A stretch of DNA of 64,000 nt from Chersky-840 sp036511675 (GTDB lineage Bacteria > Actinomycetota > Acidimicrobiia > Acidimicrobiales > UBA8190): positions 10,860-74,859 of the forward strand of contig DATCBU010000117.1 in assembly GCA_036511675.1 (NCBI GenBank), written 5' to 3'. The position numbers and the translations under genes are program-made. Position 1 is the stretch's first letter, and every line of letters starts with the position of its first letter. Of this stretch, positions 1-8,825 are shown one piece after another. Below the pieces are notes generated by a model, which saw nothing but the letters and a program-made list of their open reading frames with translations, had not been told where the DNA came from and searched no databases.

Positions 1-1099
1 ACGTGCCCCACTCGCCGGAATCGGCGACGAGCTTGGGGCCCAACACCGACGACAGCAGTTCGGTCATCCGACGCATGTTCATGGTCAGCGAGAGCTTGGC
101 GATCGACATCTCCGGCCCCGGAGCCTGGCCGCCGGCGATCTTGGCCATGGCGCGCAGGTTGGTGTAGCTCGCCACCCGCCCGTGGATGAAGATGTCGGCC
201 AGCTGCTGGCGGACCAAGGGGTCGGCGGCTTTGCCCTGGTGCCTCACCAGCTCGATGAGACGAGGCGTGCTCAGGTTGCCGCTCCCCGACGACATGCTGC
301 CCCCCCCGATGGCGGCCCGCTCGTTCATGAGCGTGGTGAGCGCCACCGACCATCCGCCGTTGACGTCGCCGAGCCGGTGGCTGTCGGGCACGCGCACCTC
401 GGTGAAGAACACCTCGTTGAACGACGCGCCGCCGGTCATCTGGCGCAGCGGCCGGATCTCCACGCCAGGGGCGCGCATGTCGACCACGAAGCAGGTGAGG
501 CCCTTGTGCTTGGGGGCGTCAGGATCGGTCCGGCAGATGATCTCCCCGATGTCCGAGAGATGGGCGCCCGAGGTCCATACCTTCTGGCCCGTCAGCAGCC
601 ACTCGTCCCCGTCGCGCACCGCCTTGGTCTGGACCCCGGCCAGGTCACTGCCGGCACCGGGCTCGCTGAACAACTGACAAGCCACGATGTCGCCGCGCCA
701 CAGCGGCTTCAGGTACAGCTCCTTCACCTCGTCGATGGCGTGGGCCAGGATCGTGGGCGCCACCATGCCCAGGCCGATGCCGTAGGGGGTCATGGGCGGG
801 GTCTCGAACCGGGCCTCGATCGACTCGTAGAGCCGCTGGTAGTCGCGGTTGAGGCCCCGGCCGCCGTAGGCGACGGGCCCCGTGATCCAGCTGAACCCGG
901 CGTCGAAGCGCGTCTGGGCCCAGGCCCGGGCGGCGGTGAGCTCGGCCAGCTCCTCCTCGAGGGTGCGCTCGGGCAGGAGCGACACCTGGTCCGACCCCTC
1001 GCCCCACCCCTCGTCCGCCTGGACTCGGGGCTCGGCGTGGGCCTCGAGGAACGTGAGCGCCGCCCGCTCGAATTCCTCTTCGGAGATGGTGTCGGCCAT
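1..1099 (-). CDS. Acyl-CoA dehydrogenase, 3' end cut by window edge
   Basis: The minus-strand frame is open from an ATG at 1099 to base 1, so about 366 residues are present and the C-terminus lies outside the window. The central FAD/substrate signature is clear: CQLFSEPGAGSDLA followed about 25 residues later by GQKVWTSGAHLSD, typical of flavin acyl-CoA dehydrogenases that oxidise acyl-CoA thioesters at C2-C3. A purine-rich stretch (GAAAGAGA) precedes the ATG as a plausible ribosome site. It is divergent from the permease at 1261. A second, shorter acyl-CoA dehydrogenase lies at 7636. The substrate cannot be told from the sequence. Confidence 0.93.
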   Translation of the reverse strand, partial: MADTISEEEFERAALTFLEAHAEPRVQADEGWGEGSDQVSLLPERTLEEELAELTAARAWAQTRFDAGFSWITGPVAYGGRGLNRDYQRLYESIEARFETPPMTPYGIGLGMVAPTILAHAIDEVKELYLKPLWRGDIVACQLFSEPGAGSDLAGVQTKAVRDGDEWLLTGQKVWTSGAHLSDIGEIICRTDPDAPKHKGLTCFVVDMRAPGVEIRPLRQMTGGASFNEVFFTEVRVPDSHRLGDVNGGWSVALTTLMNERAAIGGGSMSSGSGNLSTPRLIELVRHQGKAADPLVRQQLADIFIHGRVASYTNLRAMAKIAGGQAPGPEMSIAKLSLTMNMRRMTELLSSVLGPKLVADSGEWGT

Positions 1100-1260
1100 G
1101 GGGCTCTCTTTCACGTCGGTGCCCACCCTGCGGGGCCTGCGCCGGGCTCTCGGCTCGGGCGCAGCCTGGGTGTGGACCTCCCAGCGTACCGACGGGCCCG
1201 GAATGGCCGCCAAAGCAGGACAAACCGGACGAGTGGGGCATCTGTTGCGGTAGAACTGCC

Positions 1261-2184
1261 GTGATGGCCTACGTGCTCGCCGTCATGGCGGCATTCGCCA
1301 ATGCTCTGACCAGCGTCCTGCAACGGATGGGGGTGGAGTCCGCCCCGGCGGAGACCAACCTGAAACTGAGCCTGATCGCCTACGCCGTGCGGCGCACAGT
1401 GTGGATCGCGGGCTTCTTGGTGCTGATCGCGGCGTTCCTCTTGCAGTTCCTGGCGCTGCACTTCGGGCGTCTCACCACGGTGCAACCCATCCTGACGCTC
1501 GAGCTTCCGTTCCTGATCGCCATCTTGGGGATCTGGTTCCGCCTCCCGCTCACCTGGCGGGAGTGGGTCGGGGCCAGCGCCGCCGCGGGCGGCTTGGGCG
1601 CCTTCCTGGCCTTGTCGGCCCCGAGCGGCGGCAACGAGACGCCCAACCTCCAGGACTGGGGAATCGTGTCCTTCGCCGTGATCGCGGGGTGCTCGCTGTC
1701 GGTCCTGGCCACCCGGACGGGGTCCCCGGCGTGGCGCGCGGCCTGGTTCGGCACGGCGGGTGCCATTGCCTTCGCCTTCACCGCCGCGCTCATCAAGACC
1801 ATGAACGACGAGATCACCCGGGGTTGGAGCCACGTCTTTCTCAGCTGGCCCCCCTACGCCCTGGCCGGCGCCGGCCTGGTCGGGGTGTTCCTGGCCCAGA
1901 ACGCCTTTCACGCCGGCCCCGTGACGGCATCGCAGTCCGCCCTCGTCATCGTGGACCCGCTCGTGTCCATCGCCATCGGGATCGGCCTCTTCGGCGACCA
2001 CGTGCAAACCGCGGGCGGGAGGCTGATCGGTGAGATCCTGGCCATGATGGTCTTGCTCGCCGGTGTCTTCTCGCTCACGAGGTCCCCCCTCGTGGTGCAC
2101 GTGAAGAGTGAGGACGAAGAAGACACCCAGATCCTCAGCGCCCGCCGCCGCAACGGGCCCGGCCCGGCCCTGGAGCCGAGTTGA
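1261..2184 (+). CDS. DMT/EamA-like multi-helix permease
   Basis: This 307-residue, very hydrophobic protein has about nine or ten predicted membrane helices, beginning right at the N-terminus (AYVLAVMAAFANALTSVLQ). Its length and its helix-pair layout, with PILTLELPFLIAILGIW in the middle, match drug/metabolite transporter family proteins. The C-terminal tail is charged (KSEDEEDTQ). Translation could begin at GTG 1261 or the adjacent ATG 1264. The stop overlaps the TTG start of the glutamate dehydrogenase gene (TTGA), so the two are probably translationally coupled. The substrate is unknown. Confidence 0.8.
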   Translation: MMAYVLAVMAAFANALTSVLQRMGVESAPAETNLKLSLIAYAVRRTVWIAGFLVLIAAFLLQFLALHFGRLTTVQPILTLELPFLIAILGIWFRLPLTWREWVGASAAAGGLGAFLALSAPSGGNETPNLQDWGIVSFAVIAGCSLSVLATRTGSPAWRAAWFGTAGAIAFAFTAALIKTMNDEITRGWSHVFLSWPPYALAGAGLVGVFLAQNAFHAGPVTASQSALVIVDPLVSIAIGIGLFGDHVQTAGGRLIGEILAMMVLLAGVFSLTRSPLVVHVKSEDEEDTQILSARRRNGPGPALEPS

Positions 2185-3554
2185 GCACCGAGCCGGCACC
2201 GGGGACGGCGAAGGGGGCCCGCCGGCGGGCGAAGGGCGGGCCCGATGTGGAGCCGGTCCGGTCCGGTGCGCCGAGCGCCCCGCCCTCGGCCGCCACCCCG
2301 GCTGCGGAGGGTGCGTACGACCCCTGGGCGACGGTGCTCGAACGCATCGACGACGCCGCTGAGCTGGCCGGCCTCGACCCGGACGTCCATCGCCTGCTGC
2401 GACTGCCCGACCGGGTGCTCGAGGTGGCGGTGCCCATCCGGATGGACGACGGCCACGTCGAGGTGTTCCTGGGTTGGCGGATCCACCACAACACGGCCCG
2501 GGGCCCCGCCAAAGGGGGGATCCGCTTCCACCCGAACCTCCATGCTGCCGAGGTGGCGGCGCTGGCAGCGGACATGACGCTCAAGACCGCCGTGGTCGAC
2601 ATCCCGTTCGGAGGCGGCAAGGGTGGGGTGCGTTGTGATCCCCGCCAACTGTCGATCGGTGAGCTCGAGCGGCTCACCCGTCGCTACACGTTTGAGATCG
2701 CCCCGCTCTTGGGGCCCGACCGGGACATCCCCGCCCCCGACGTCAACACCGACGAGAGGGTCATGGCCTGGCTCCTCGACACGCTCGACATGCTCCAAGG
2801 CCGCTCCCTCCCCGAAGTCGTGACGGGCAAGCCGCTGGCGGTAGGGGGGATGCGGTTGCACACGGGGGCCACGGCCTCGGGCGTCGTGCGCTGCGTGCGG
2901 GCCGTCTTCGCCGCCCTCGACATGCCGGTCGCCGGCGCCCGGGCCATCGTCCAGGGGTTCGGCAAAGTCGGGGGGCCGCTCGCCTTCCTCCTGTCGTCGG
3001 CGGGCATGCGGGTGGTGGCGGTCGCCGACGTGGGTGGGGCGGTGCACAATCCCGGCGGCCTCGACCTGAGCCTGTTGTCCGACCACGTCTCGCGCAGCGG
3101 CTCGGTGGCGGGTTTCGCCGGTGGCGAGGAGATCCGGTCCTCCGACCTCTGGGCGGTGGAGGCCGAATTGGCGGTCCCCGCCGCGCTGGAGGGAGCCATC
3201 GACGAGTCGGCCGCCCGGGACCTGCGTGTCCGAGTGCTGGTCGAGGCGGCCAACGGTCCGACCACCCCGGCCGGCGACCGCGTCCTGGCCGAACGGGGCA
3301 TCGTCGTCGTCCCTGACATCCTGGCCAACGCCGGGGGTGTGACGGCGTCGTACTTCGAGTGGGCCCAGTCCCGCCAGGGGTATGCCTGGGACGAGGAGCT
3401 CGTGGCCACCCGCCTGGCCCGCACCATGGACGATGCCTTCGCCGACGTGTGGGCCCGGTCCCGGGACCTCGGGGTCACCATGCGACGCGCCGCCGGCGTG
3501 GTGGCGGTCGATCGCCTGGCGGCGGCGATCAAGGCCCGGGGACTGTTTCCCTGA
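2181..3554 (+). CDS. gdhA: Glutamate dehydrogenase (Glu/Leu/Phe/Val family)
   Basis: This 457-residue enzyme catalyses the reversible NAD(P)-linked oxidative deamination of glutamate. An Ala/Gly/Arg-rich tail of about 45 residues precedes the catalytic core. The substrate-binding segment GPAKGGIRFHP and the catalytic-lysine segment PFGGGKGGV are intact. The Rossmann fold is marked by VQGFGKVGG, and ASYFEWAQ near the end is family-typical. The TTG start at 2181 overlaps the permease stop by four bases. A leucine dehydrogenase-like specificity is possible, but the length and the IPAPDVNT segment favour glutamate. Confidence 0.9.
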   Translation: MSTEPAPGTAKGARRRAKGGPDVEPVRSGAPSAPPSAATPAAEGAYDPWATVLERIDDAAELAGLDPDVHRLLRLPDRVLEVAVPIRMDDGHVEVFLGWRIHHNTARGPAKGGIRFHPNLHAAEVAALAADMTLKTAVVDIPFGGGKGGVRCDPRQLSIGELERLTRRYTFEIAPLLGPDRDIPAPDVNTDERVMAWLLDTLDMLQGRSLPEVVTGKPLAVGGMRLHTGATASGVVRCVRAVFAALDMPVAGARAIVQGFGKVGGPLAFLLSSAGMRVVAVADVGGAVHNPGGLDLSLLSDHVSRSGSVAGFAGGEEIRSSDLWAVEAELAVPAALEGAIDESAARDLRVRVLVEAANGPTTPAGDRVLAERGIVVVPDILANAGGVTASYFEWAQSRQGYAWDEELVATRLARTMDDAFADVWARSRDLGVTMRRAAGVVAVDRLAAAIKARGLFP

Positions 3555-3561
3555 GCGGTCT

Positions 3562-3604
3562 CATTCGCTGAGCCGTCTCATTCTCTCAGCGGTCTCACCG
3601 AATG
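3562..3604. terminator. Nested inverted repeat between convergent genes
   Basis: CGCTGAG (3566-3572) pairs with CTCAGCG (3585-3591) around a 12-nt loop. An outer CATTCG (3562-3567) can pair with CGAATG (3599-3604) as an alternative. It sits between the stops of two convergent genes, the expected place for a bidirectional terminator. There is no U-tract. Confidence 0.4.
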
Positions 3605-3611
3605 AGCAGCT

Positions 3612-4217
3612 TTACCAGCCCCGGTCGACCCATTCCTGGAGTCGGGGCCGCTCGGTTCCGATAGTGGTGTCGTCGCCGTGTCCGGGGAGCACGACGGTGT
3701 CGGGCCCGAAGGGGGAGAACAGCCGGCCCTCGATGGACGTGATGATGGTGGGGAAGTCTCCCCCGGGGAACTTGGTGTTCCCCGGGCCGCCCGGGAAGAG
3801 CGTGTCACCGCTGAAGAGAAGGGGTGTCCCCTCCACCGTGAAGCACATCGACCCCGGCGTGTGCCCGGGAGTGGCGATCGTCCGCAGCTGCATGTCCCCG
3901 ACCTCGATGATGGTGTCGTCCTCGAGGATCAGGTCGTAGGACGGGAGCATCTCGGCGTCGGCGGCGGTGACCGACACCTCGTATCCCGCCTCGCGCACCG
4001 CCGGCACCGCCTGGATGTGGTCCCAGTGGCCGTGGGTCTCCAGGACCTTGCGGACCCCGAGGTCACGGCACATCTGGAGCAGCATCTCGTGTTCGTTGGC
4101 GGCATCGATGAGCACGGCGTCGCCCGTCGCCTTGCTGCGGATGACGTAGACGTTGTTGTCCATGGGGCCGACGACGACCTTGTGGACCTCGACCAGGCTG
4201 TCTTGGTAGTGGGGCAT
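3612..4217 (-). CDS. Metallo-beta-lactamase-fold hydrolase (glyoxalase II-like)
   Basis: This 201-residue protein carries the metal-binding motif THGHWDH (matching THxHxDH) near residue 62. Further histidine and aspartate ligands are visible in TPGHTPGS and FSGDTLF, and in the late PGHGDDT. These are the hallmarks of binuclear-metal hydrolases that cleave thioesters such as S-lactoylglutathione or mycothiol analogues. It is shorter than classical glyoxalase II and lacks the C-terminal substrate domain, so the substrate is uncertain. The ATG at 4217 is divergent from the lipoprotein gene. Confidence 0.88.
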   Translation of the reverse strand: MPHYQDSLVEVHKVVVGPMDNNVYVIRSKATGDAVLIDAANEHEMLLQMCRDLGVRKVLETHGHWDHIQAVPAVREAGYEVSVTAADAEMLPSYDLILEDDTIIEVGDMQLRTIATPGHTPGSMCFTVEGTPLLFSGDTLFPGGPGNTKFPGGDFPTIITSIEGRLFSPFGPDTVVLPGHGDDTTIGTERPRLQEWVDRGW

Positions 4218-4278
4218 GTCCGCACTCTAAGCCGGGTGTCGCGTGAACGGAACCGGGTCCCCCGACGTGGAATTGACG

Positions 4279-5541
4279 ATGCGTCGATCGATGTCCTGGC
4301 AGGGTCGGATGGCCGTGGTGGGTGCGGCTGCGTGCCTGGCCCTCACGGCCTGTACCCACGCCGGTCAGGCCGTTCGCCAACCACCAGCGGCGACTGGCCC
4401 CCGGGCCGCCCCGGCCACGACGACCTCGCCGGCCACGACGACCCCGAACGCGGGGGTGGCGTCGTACGGCTGTGACCGGAACACGTCCGGCCCGACGTTG
4501 CCCGGCACCCCGATTACCACCATCCCGTTCGCCTCGTGGCCCGAGGTCACCGTTGTGGCGGGCATGTGCCCCCAGGTGCTGGATCTGGCGGCCGGTGCGG
4601 GCTTCGCCCTCGTCTCCCCGCCTCCCACTTCAGAGGGTCCGTGGGTGTTGCAGCGCATCGACCTCGCCCGGGCGACGACGGAGAGCGGCCCTACCTTCCC
4701 GGTGGGCGCCCTCGCCGTGGCCGCGGGGTACCTCTGGATCTCGTGCGGTCGTTCGTCCGGCGACGATGCCGTGGGCCCGCTGCTGTGCCAGGTCGATCTG
4801 CGCACGCTGGCCGTCGTGCGCCAGATCCAGCTGCCGCCACCGGGCCTGCCCGCATGGGGCATGGACATCCTGGTGGCGGCCGGACCTGACGACACGGTGT
4901 GGGTGGGATACGGGCGGACTCTGGTCCACATCGCCGTGACCGACGGGGCCGTGTCATCCACCCTGTCGATCGCTTCGGGCACCGTCGCCAGCCTGTCGGT
5001 CGACGCCGCTGCGCAGTATCTCTACGTCGCGCTCGCGTATCCCACCGTTGCCGGGAAGGCCGTCGACGCCTCGGTCCTCGAGTACGACGCCCGCACCGGG
5101 CAGGCGTTGGCGGGGACGTCGTCCGACAGCAACGTGACCGATGCCGTGGCGGGCGGGGTTCTCACGGCCGTTCCCGGTGGCGTGTGGGACTCGTTTCGGA
5201 CCGGGATGGCCGGCGCCACCATCCTCCTCCGGCAGTCCGACCTGGCCTTGGCCGGACCGCCGAGCTCGGAGCTGGGGGACCCGCAGCCCGACGGTGTCTT
5301 TGTCTGGATCATGGGCGCGTCCACGATCTACGGGGACGGGGCCCTGCTCCTGGTGAACCAGAACGGGATCATGGCCTGTGCCGATCCGCGCACCGGCGTC
5401 ATCCGCGTCCAGGAGCACCTGGTCGATGCCCGAGGTGCCGACGTCGAGCTCCTGGCCGTCGACGCCACATCGGGTCGGGTGTTGGTCTCCGACGGGAACG
5501 GCGTGCAAGCCATCACCCCTCCCGCGGCCTGTTGGGGCTGA
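4279..5541 (+). CDS. Secreted lipoprotein, probable beta-propeller
   Basis: From the ATG at 4279 (420 residues) the protein begins MRRSMSWQGRMAVVGAAAC and carries a lipobox-like LTAC, so it is probably exported and lipidated at that cysteine. A Thr/Pro/Ala linker (about residues 35-60) leads into a domain of repeated beta-type segments with alternating short glycine turns, consistent with a propeller. No enzymatic motif was found. A GTG at 4243 would add twelve residues before the signal peptide and looks less likely. It lies just upstream of an ECF sigma factor and a membrane-anchored propeller on the same strand, suggesting a shared envelope-sensing role. That role is inferred. Confidence 0.7.
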   Translation: MRRSMSWQGRMAVVGAAACLALTACTHAGQAVRQPPAATGPRAAPATTTSPATTTPNAGVASYGCDRNTSGPTLPGTPITTIPFASWPEVTVVAGMCPQVLDLAAGAGFALVSPPPTSEGPWVLQRIDLARATTESGPTFPVGALAVAAGYLWISCGRSSGDDAVGPLLCQVDLRTLAVVRQIQLPPPGLPAWGMDILVAAGPDDTVWVGYGRTLVHIAVTDGAVSSTLSIASGTVASLSVDAAAQYLYVALAYPTVAGKAVDASVLEYDARTGQALAGTSSDSNVTDAVAGGVLTAVPGGVWDSFRTGMAGATILLRQSDLALAGPPSSELGDPQPDGVFVWIMGASTIYGDGALLLVNQNGIMACADPRTGVIRVQEHLVDARGADVELLAVDATSGRVLVSDGNGVQAITPPAACWG

Positions 5542-5579
5542 GGGGCCGGAAGGAGATGGCCCGGGCGGACCTCGGCCCC
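5542..5579. terminator. Inverted repeat after lipoprotein gene
   Basis: GGGGCCG (5542-5548) pairs with CGGCCCC (5573-5579) across a 24-nt loop directly after the lipoprotein stop. It could be a weak terminator or attenuator that lowers readthrough into the ECF sigma gene. There is no U-tract. Confidence 0.3.
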
Positions 5580-5617
5580 GGAGGTGGTGGCAGCTTCCCG
5601 TCAACCTCCCGGGGTCG

Positions 5618-6169
5618 ATGAACGTGAGAACTGGTAGACCCGTGCACCGGGCGAGGAGGCGGCGGGCCGTGGCCGAGGCGGGGCGATTCGAAGACGTCTT
5701 CCCCGATCTGTATCGCCTCGCCTACCGGGTGTCGTTCAAGGTGTTGGGAGACAGAGGAGACGCCGAGGATGTCGCCCAGGAAGCGCTGGCCCGCACGCAC
5801 GTGCGGTGGGCACGCCTGGCAGACCGCCCCGAGGGCTGGGTGGTGACCGTGGCCACCAACCTGGCTATCGATCGTCTTCGGCGACGGAGCCGGTCGACCG
5901 AAACGGGGAGCGAGCCCGTGGTCCTCGTCGAGGTGCACCTGTCCGAGCGGATCGACCTGGCGCGGGCCCTGCGCCGGCTGTCGCGCCGCCAACGCGAGGT
6001 GGTGGTGCTGCGCTACCTGGCGGACTGGCCCGAGCTCGAGGTGGCCGACGCCCTGGGTTGCACGCCGGGCACGGTGAAGAGCCACGCGTCACGCGGGCTC
6101 GCCCAGCTGCGGCATCACCTCGAGGAACGAGGAGTCCGGGGAGGAGATGATGTTCGAGCATCTGGATGA
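5618..6169 (+). CDS. ECF-type RNA polymerase sigma factor
   Basis: This roughly 183-residue protein has both ECF domains. Region 2 shows FEDVFPDLYRLAYRV and LGDRGDAEDVAQEAL followed by WVVTVATNLAIDRLRR. Region 4 shows LSRRQREVVVLRYLAD and the helix-turn-helix VADALGCTPGTVKSHASRG. It would direct RNA polymerase to a small regulon. The ATG at 5618 is used here; a GTG at 5642 would trim eight basic residues. The 3' end overlaps the start of the membrane-propeller gene by 23 bp, so the two are co-translated and the neighbour is the likely regulator. Confidence 0.92.
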   Translation: MNVRTGRPVHRARRRRAVAEAGRFEDVFPDLYRLAYRVSFKVLGDRGDAEDVAQEALARTHVRWARLADRPEGWVVTVATNLAIDRLRRRSRSTETGSEPVVLVEVHLSERIDLARALRRLSRRQREVVVLRYLADWPELEVADALGCTPGTVKSHASRGLAQLRHHLEERGVRGGDDVRASG

Positions 6170-7484
6170 CCCGACGCCGCCCGACGCCAGCTCCCGGACC
6201 CTGGGGGCTGTGCTGGCGCGCGCCGCACGGCTGCGTCGGCGTCGCGCCTCGGCGGCCCTGGGCGCGGTCGTGGTGGGTGCACTGGCGCTCGGTGTGGTGG
6301 TCGGGGTGGTCGTCTCGGGCCCGACGCCCTCACAGACCTTTGCTGCCTTCGACTCCGAGACCGGCCTGCTGGCGGCGGGGACACCGGTACCGTCGTCGGA
6401 CCTGGCCTCGGTGGTCTTCGTGGGTGATCTGCACGGGTTCGCGTTGGTCGTACACGGCACGCAGACGCTGCTGGCGGTCTCGGCCGACGGGGGTGACTCC
6501 TGGGTCGTCGCCGACCCCAACGTGCCAGTGAGCTTTCCCGCACAGTTCGAGTTCGCCGACTCTTCGCACGGCTATCTGTGGGGAGGGCCTCCGTCGTCCT
6601 CGGGGACCGTGCCGTTGTGGGTCACCCGTGACGGCGGCCGGACCTGGACGCGAGCGGGGATCGGGCCTGTGGTGTCCGACGTCAGTGCGATCGGGCCCGA
6701 TGTGTGGGCCGTGGTAGGGACATGCCCCATCCGGCCGACGGCGGGACCGTCGTGCCCGGTGGTGCTCGAGGTGTCGACCGACAACGGACAGTCCTGGTTC
6801 CGTGCCGACGCCGCCCCACCGGCGTCGGAGAACTCCGAAGTGACGGTCAGTGACGAGAACATCGAGCTGGCTCGGATCACCCGGGCCCGCGCCTACGTGC
6901 TCACCTTCGCGTCCCACGCCGGCTCACCGGACACGGCTGGGACCCTCACCTATACCGCCGACGGAGGACAGACGTGGGCCGCCCGTTCCGACCCGTGTCC
7001 GTCGTACTTCGACTTCGGAGAGCAGGTGGCGGCATCGGGAACGAGCGACTTGTGGGTGATCTGTGCATCGCAAGCCAGCGCCGGAACACAGGCCAAGGCC
7101 CTGTACCGCTCGAGTGACGGCGGCATGAAGTGGGACCTCGCCGCCGCCGCCAACGCCCCGGTGTTGACCGGGGGCGCGGTCCTCCCCGGCGCGGGGGGAC
7201 TGCCGACGGAGGGATACGTCACGCCGTACTCGCTGGGCCACGAGAACCTGGCCGTGTTGACCGCCACCGACGCCTGGCTCTTTCCCGACCGGTCGGGCGT
7301 CTACCAGACGACCGACGGTGGGCGGACCTGGGGAGTGGTGACGGGGTTGTCCAAGGCCGGCCTGGTGGCGGGGGGGACGGGGAACGTCGTGTTCGCCGAC
7401 GCCACGCACGGCTGGGTGTGTGAGACCGGGACCGGATTGTGGCGGACCACCGACGGAAGGAACTGGCAGCGCCTGGGTCCGTGA
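6147..7484 (+). CDS. Membrane-anchored Asp-box propeller, likely sigma partner
   Basis: The 445-residue product has a short cytoplasmic N-terminus (about 30 residues, ending in an Arg-rich stretch), one membrane helix (about 31-57) and a large external domain. That domain contains seven Asp-box-like motifs: SADGGDSW, TRDGGRTW, STDNGQSW, TADGGQTW, SSDGGMKW, TTDGGRTW and a final TTDGRNW. This pattern is found in Ycf48-like and sialidase-type beta-propellers. The position overlapping an ECF sigma gene suggests that the N-terminus binds the sigma factor and the propeller senses an envelope signal. No zinc anti-sigma motif (HxxxCxxC) is present, so the anti-sigma role is inferred. Confidence 0.8.
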   Translation: MMFEHLDDPTPPDASSRTLGAVLARAARLRRRRASAALGAVVVGALALGVVVGVVVSGPTPSQTFAAFDSETGLLAAGTPVPSSDLASVVFVGDLHGFALVVHGTQTLLAVSADGGDSWVVADPNVPVSFPAQFEFADSSHGYLWGGPPSSSGTVPLWVTRDGGRTWTRAGIGPVVSDVSAIGPDVWAVVGTCPIRPTAGPSCPVVLEVSTDNGQSWFRADAAPPASENSEVTVSDENIELARITRARAYVLTFASHAGSPDTAGTLTYTADGGQTWAARSDPCPSYFDFGEQVAASGTSDLWVICASQASAGTQAKALYRSSDGGMKWDLAAAANAPVLTGGAVLPGAGGLPTEGYVTPYSLGHENLAVLTATDAWLFPDRSGVYQTTDGGRTWGVVTGLSKAGLVAGGTGNVVFADATHGWVCETGTGLWRTTDGRNWQRLGP

Positions 7485-7523
7485 CGGCGAGGCGCGCGCG
7501 GCCGCCCCGACGGCCGAACGGGC

Positions 7524-7545
7524 TTGTTGACAAGCTGGTCAACAA
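7524..7545. promoter_or_regulatory. Perfect inverted repeat, candidate operator of acyl-CoA dehydrogenase
   Basis: TTGTTGAC (7524-7531) and GTCAACAA (7538-7545) are perfect 8-bp arms around a 6-nt centre. The site lies 90 bp upstream of the acyl-CoA dehydrogenase ATG in an otherwise gene-free 151-bp gap. The form suits a TetR- or GntR-type dimer. A fatty-acid-responsive regulator is plausible but none is encoded next to it. Confidence 0.45.
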
Positions 7546-7635
7546 CACTCGCCGTCTGGTAGACAACGGGCGTCAGCGACCGGCGGTGACGAGCCACGAG
7601 AGCCTTCCGAGGACCCGACAGGGGGACCCACAGTC

Positions 7636-8751
7636 ATGAACTTCGCCTTCAGCGAGGAGCAGGAGGAGCTGCGTCGATCTGTTCGGCGTTTTCTCGAGGA
7701 CAAGTCGCCCTCCACCGAGGTCCGGCGCCTCATGGAGACGACCGAGGGATTCGACCGGGCGGTGTGGGACCAGATGGCCAACCAGCTCGGGTTGCAGGCA
7801 CTGGCGATCCCCGAGGAGTACGGGGGTGTCGGGTTCGGCTACGTCGAGCTGACGGTGGTGTTCGAGGAGATGGGCGCGGCATTGCTGTGCGCCCCGTACT
7901 TCGCCACCGTGGCGCTGGGTGCCAACGCGCTGTTGTCGAGTGGGGACGAGACCGCCAAGAAGGACTTGCTGCCGGGGATCGCCTCGGGTGAGACCATCGC
8001 CACCCTGGCGCTGACCGAGGACAGTGGGCGCTGGGACACCGACGGGATCACCCTGGCCGCCACCCACAAAGAAGACGAGTGGAAGCTCGACGGCCACAAG
8101 ATGTTCGTGGTCGACGGCCACAATGCCAACCTTGTCCTCGCCGCGGCCCGCACGGATAAGGGTGTGAGCCTGTTCGCCGTCGAAGGAGGCGCGGCGGGGA
8201 TGACCGCCACCCCGTTGGCGACCATGGACCAGACGCGCAAGCAGGCGAGGATCGAATTCGCGTCGACGCCGGCGCGCTTGATCGGGACCGAGGGCGGAGC
8301 CGCTCCCGTGCTGTCTCGCACCCTCGACCTCGCCGCGGTGGCGCTGGCCGCCGAGCAGGTGGGTGGTGCCCAGCGCTGTCTGGACATGGCGGTCGAGTAC
8401 GCCAAGACGCGCATTCAGTTCGGCCGGCCCATCGGTTCGTTCCAGGCGATCAAGCACAAGTGCGCCGACATGCTCCTCGAGGTCGAGTCGGCCAAGTCCG
8501 CCGCCTACTACGCCGGATGGGCCGCGGCCGAGGACTCCGAAGAGCTCCCCGTGGTCGCCAGCCTGGCCAAGTCGTACTGCTCGGAGGCGTACTTCCACGC
8601 CGCGGCGGAGAACATCCAGATTCACGGTGGCATCGGCTTCACATGGGAGCACGATGCCCACCTCTACTTCAAGCGGGCCAAGTCCTCAGAGCTCATGCTG
8701 GGGGACCCCAGCTACCATCGCGAGCTCCTGGCCCAGCGGATCGGGATCTGA
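7636..8751 (+). CDS. Acyl-CoA dehydrogenase
   Basis: This 371-residue flavoprotein of the acyl-CoA dehydrogenase family begins MNFAFSEEQEELRRSVRRFL. It has the family-typical LGLQALAIPEEYGGVGFGYVE segment and ends with QIHGGIGFTWEHDAHLYFKRA, the C-terminal CoA/FAD-contact region. The central SEPGAGSD-like motif is weakened (ALTEDSGRWD), as in short FadE26/27- or FadE34-like proteins that act on steroid or branched-chain acyl-CoA, often as hetero-oligomers. The substrate is unknown. An inverted-repeat operator candidate lies upstream and a hairpin terminator follows. Confidence 0.9.
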   Translation: MNFAFSEEQEELRRSVRRFLEDKSPSTEVRRLMETTEGFDRAVWDQMANQLGLQALAIPEEYGGVGFGYVELTVVFEEMGAALLCAPYFATVALGANALLSSGDETAKKDLLPGIASGETIATLALTEDSGRWDTDGITLAATHKEDEWKLDGHKMFVVDGHNANLVLAAARTDKGVSLFAVEGGAAGMTATPLATMDQTRKQARIEFASTPARLIGTEGGAAPVLSRTLDLAAVALAAEQVGGAQRCLDMAVEYAKTRIQFGRPIGSFQAIKHKCADMLLEVESAKSAAYYAGWAAAEDSEELPVVASLAKSYCSEAYFHAAAENIQIHGGIGFTWEHDAHLYFKRAKSSELMLGDPSYHRELLAQRIGI

Positions 8752-8776
8752 CGCTCGGGCCCGTGGCATCCTGATC

Positions 8777-8804
8777 GGCCCCTGCGGAGAGTCCCTCCGG
8801 GGCC
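8777..8804 (+). terminator. GC-rich hairpin with T-containing tail
   Basis: GGCCCC (8777-8782) and CGGA pair with TCCG and GGGGCC (8799-8804) around gagtccc, followed by TTCCT. It sits 25 bp after the acyl-CoA dehydrogenase stop, as expected for an intrinsic terminator in a high-GC genome. Confidence 0.6.
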
Positions 8805-8825
8805 TTCCTGCGGGATACTGAGGTC

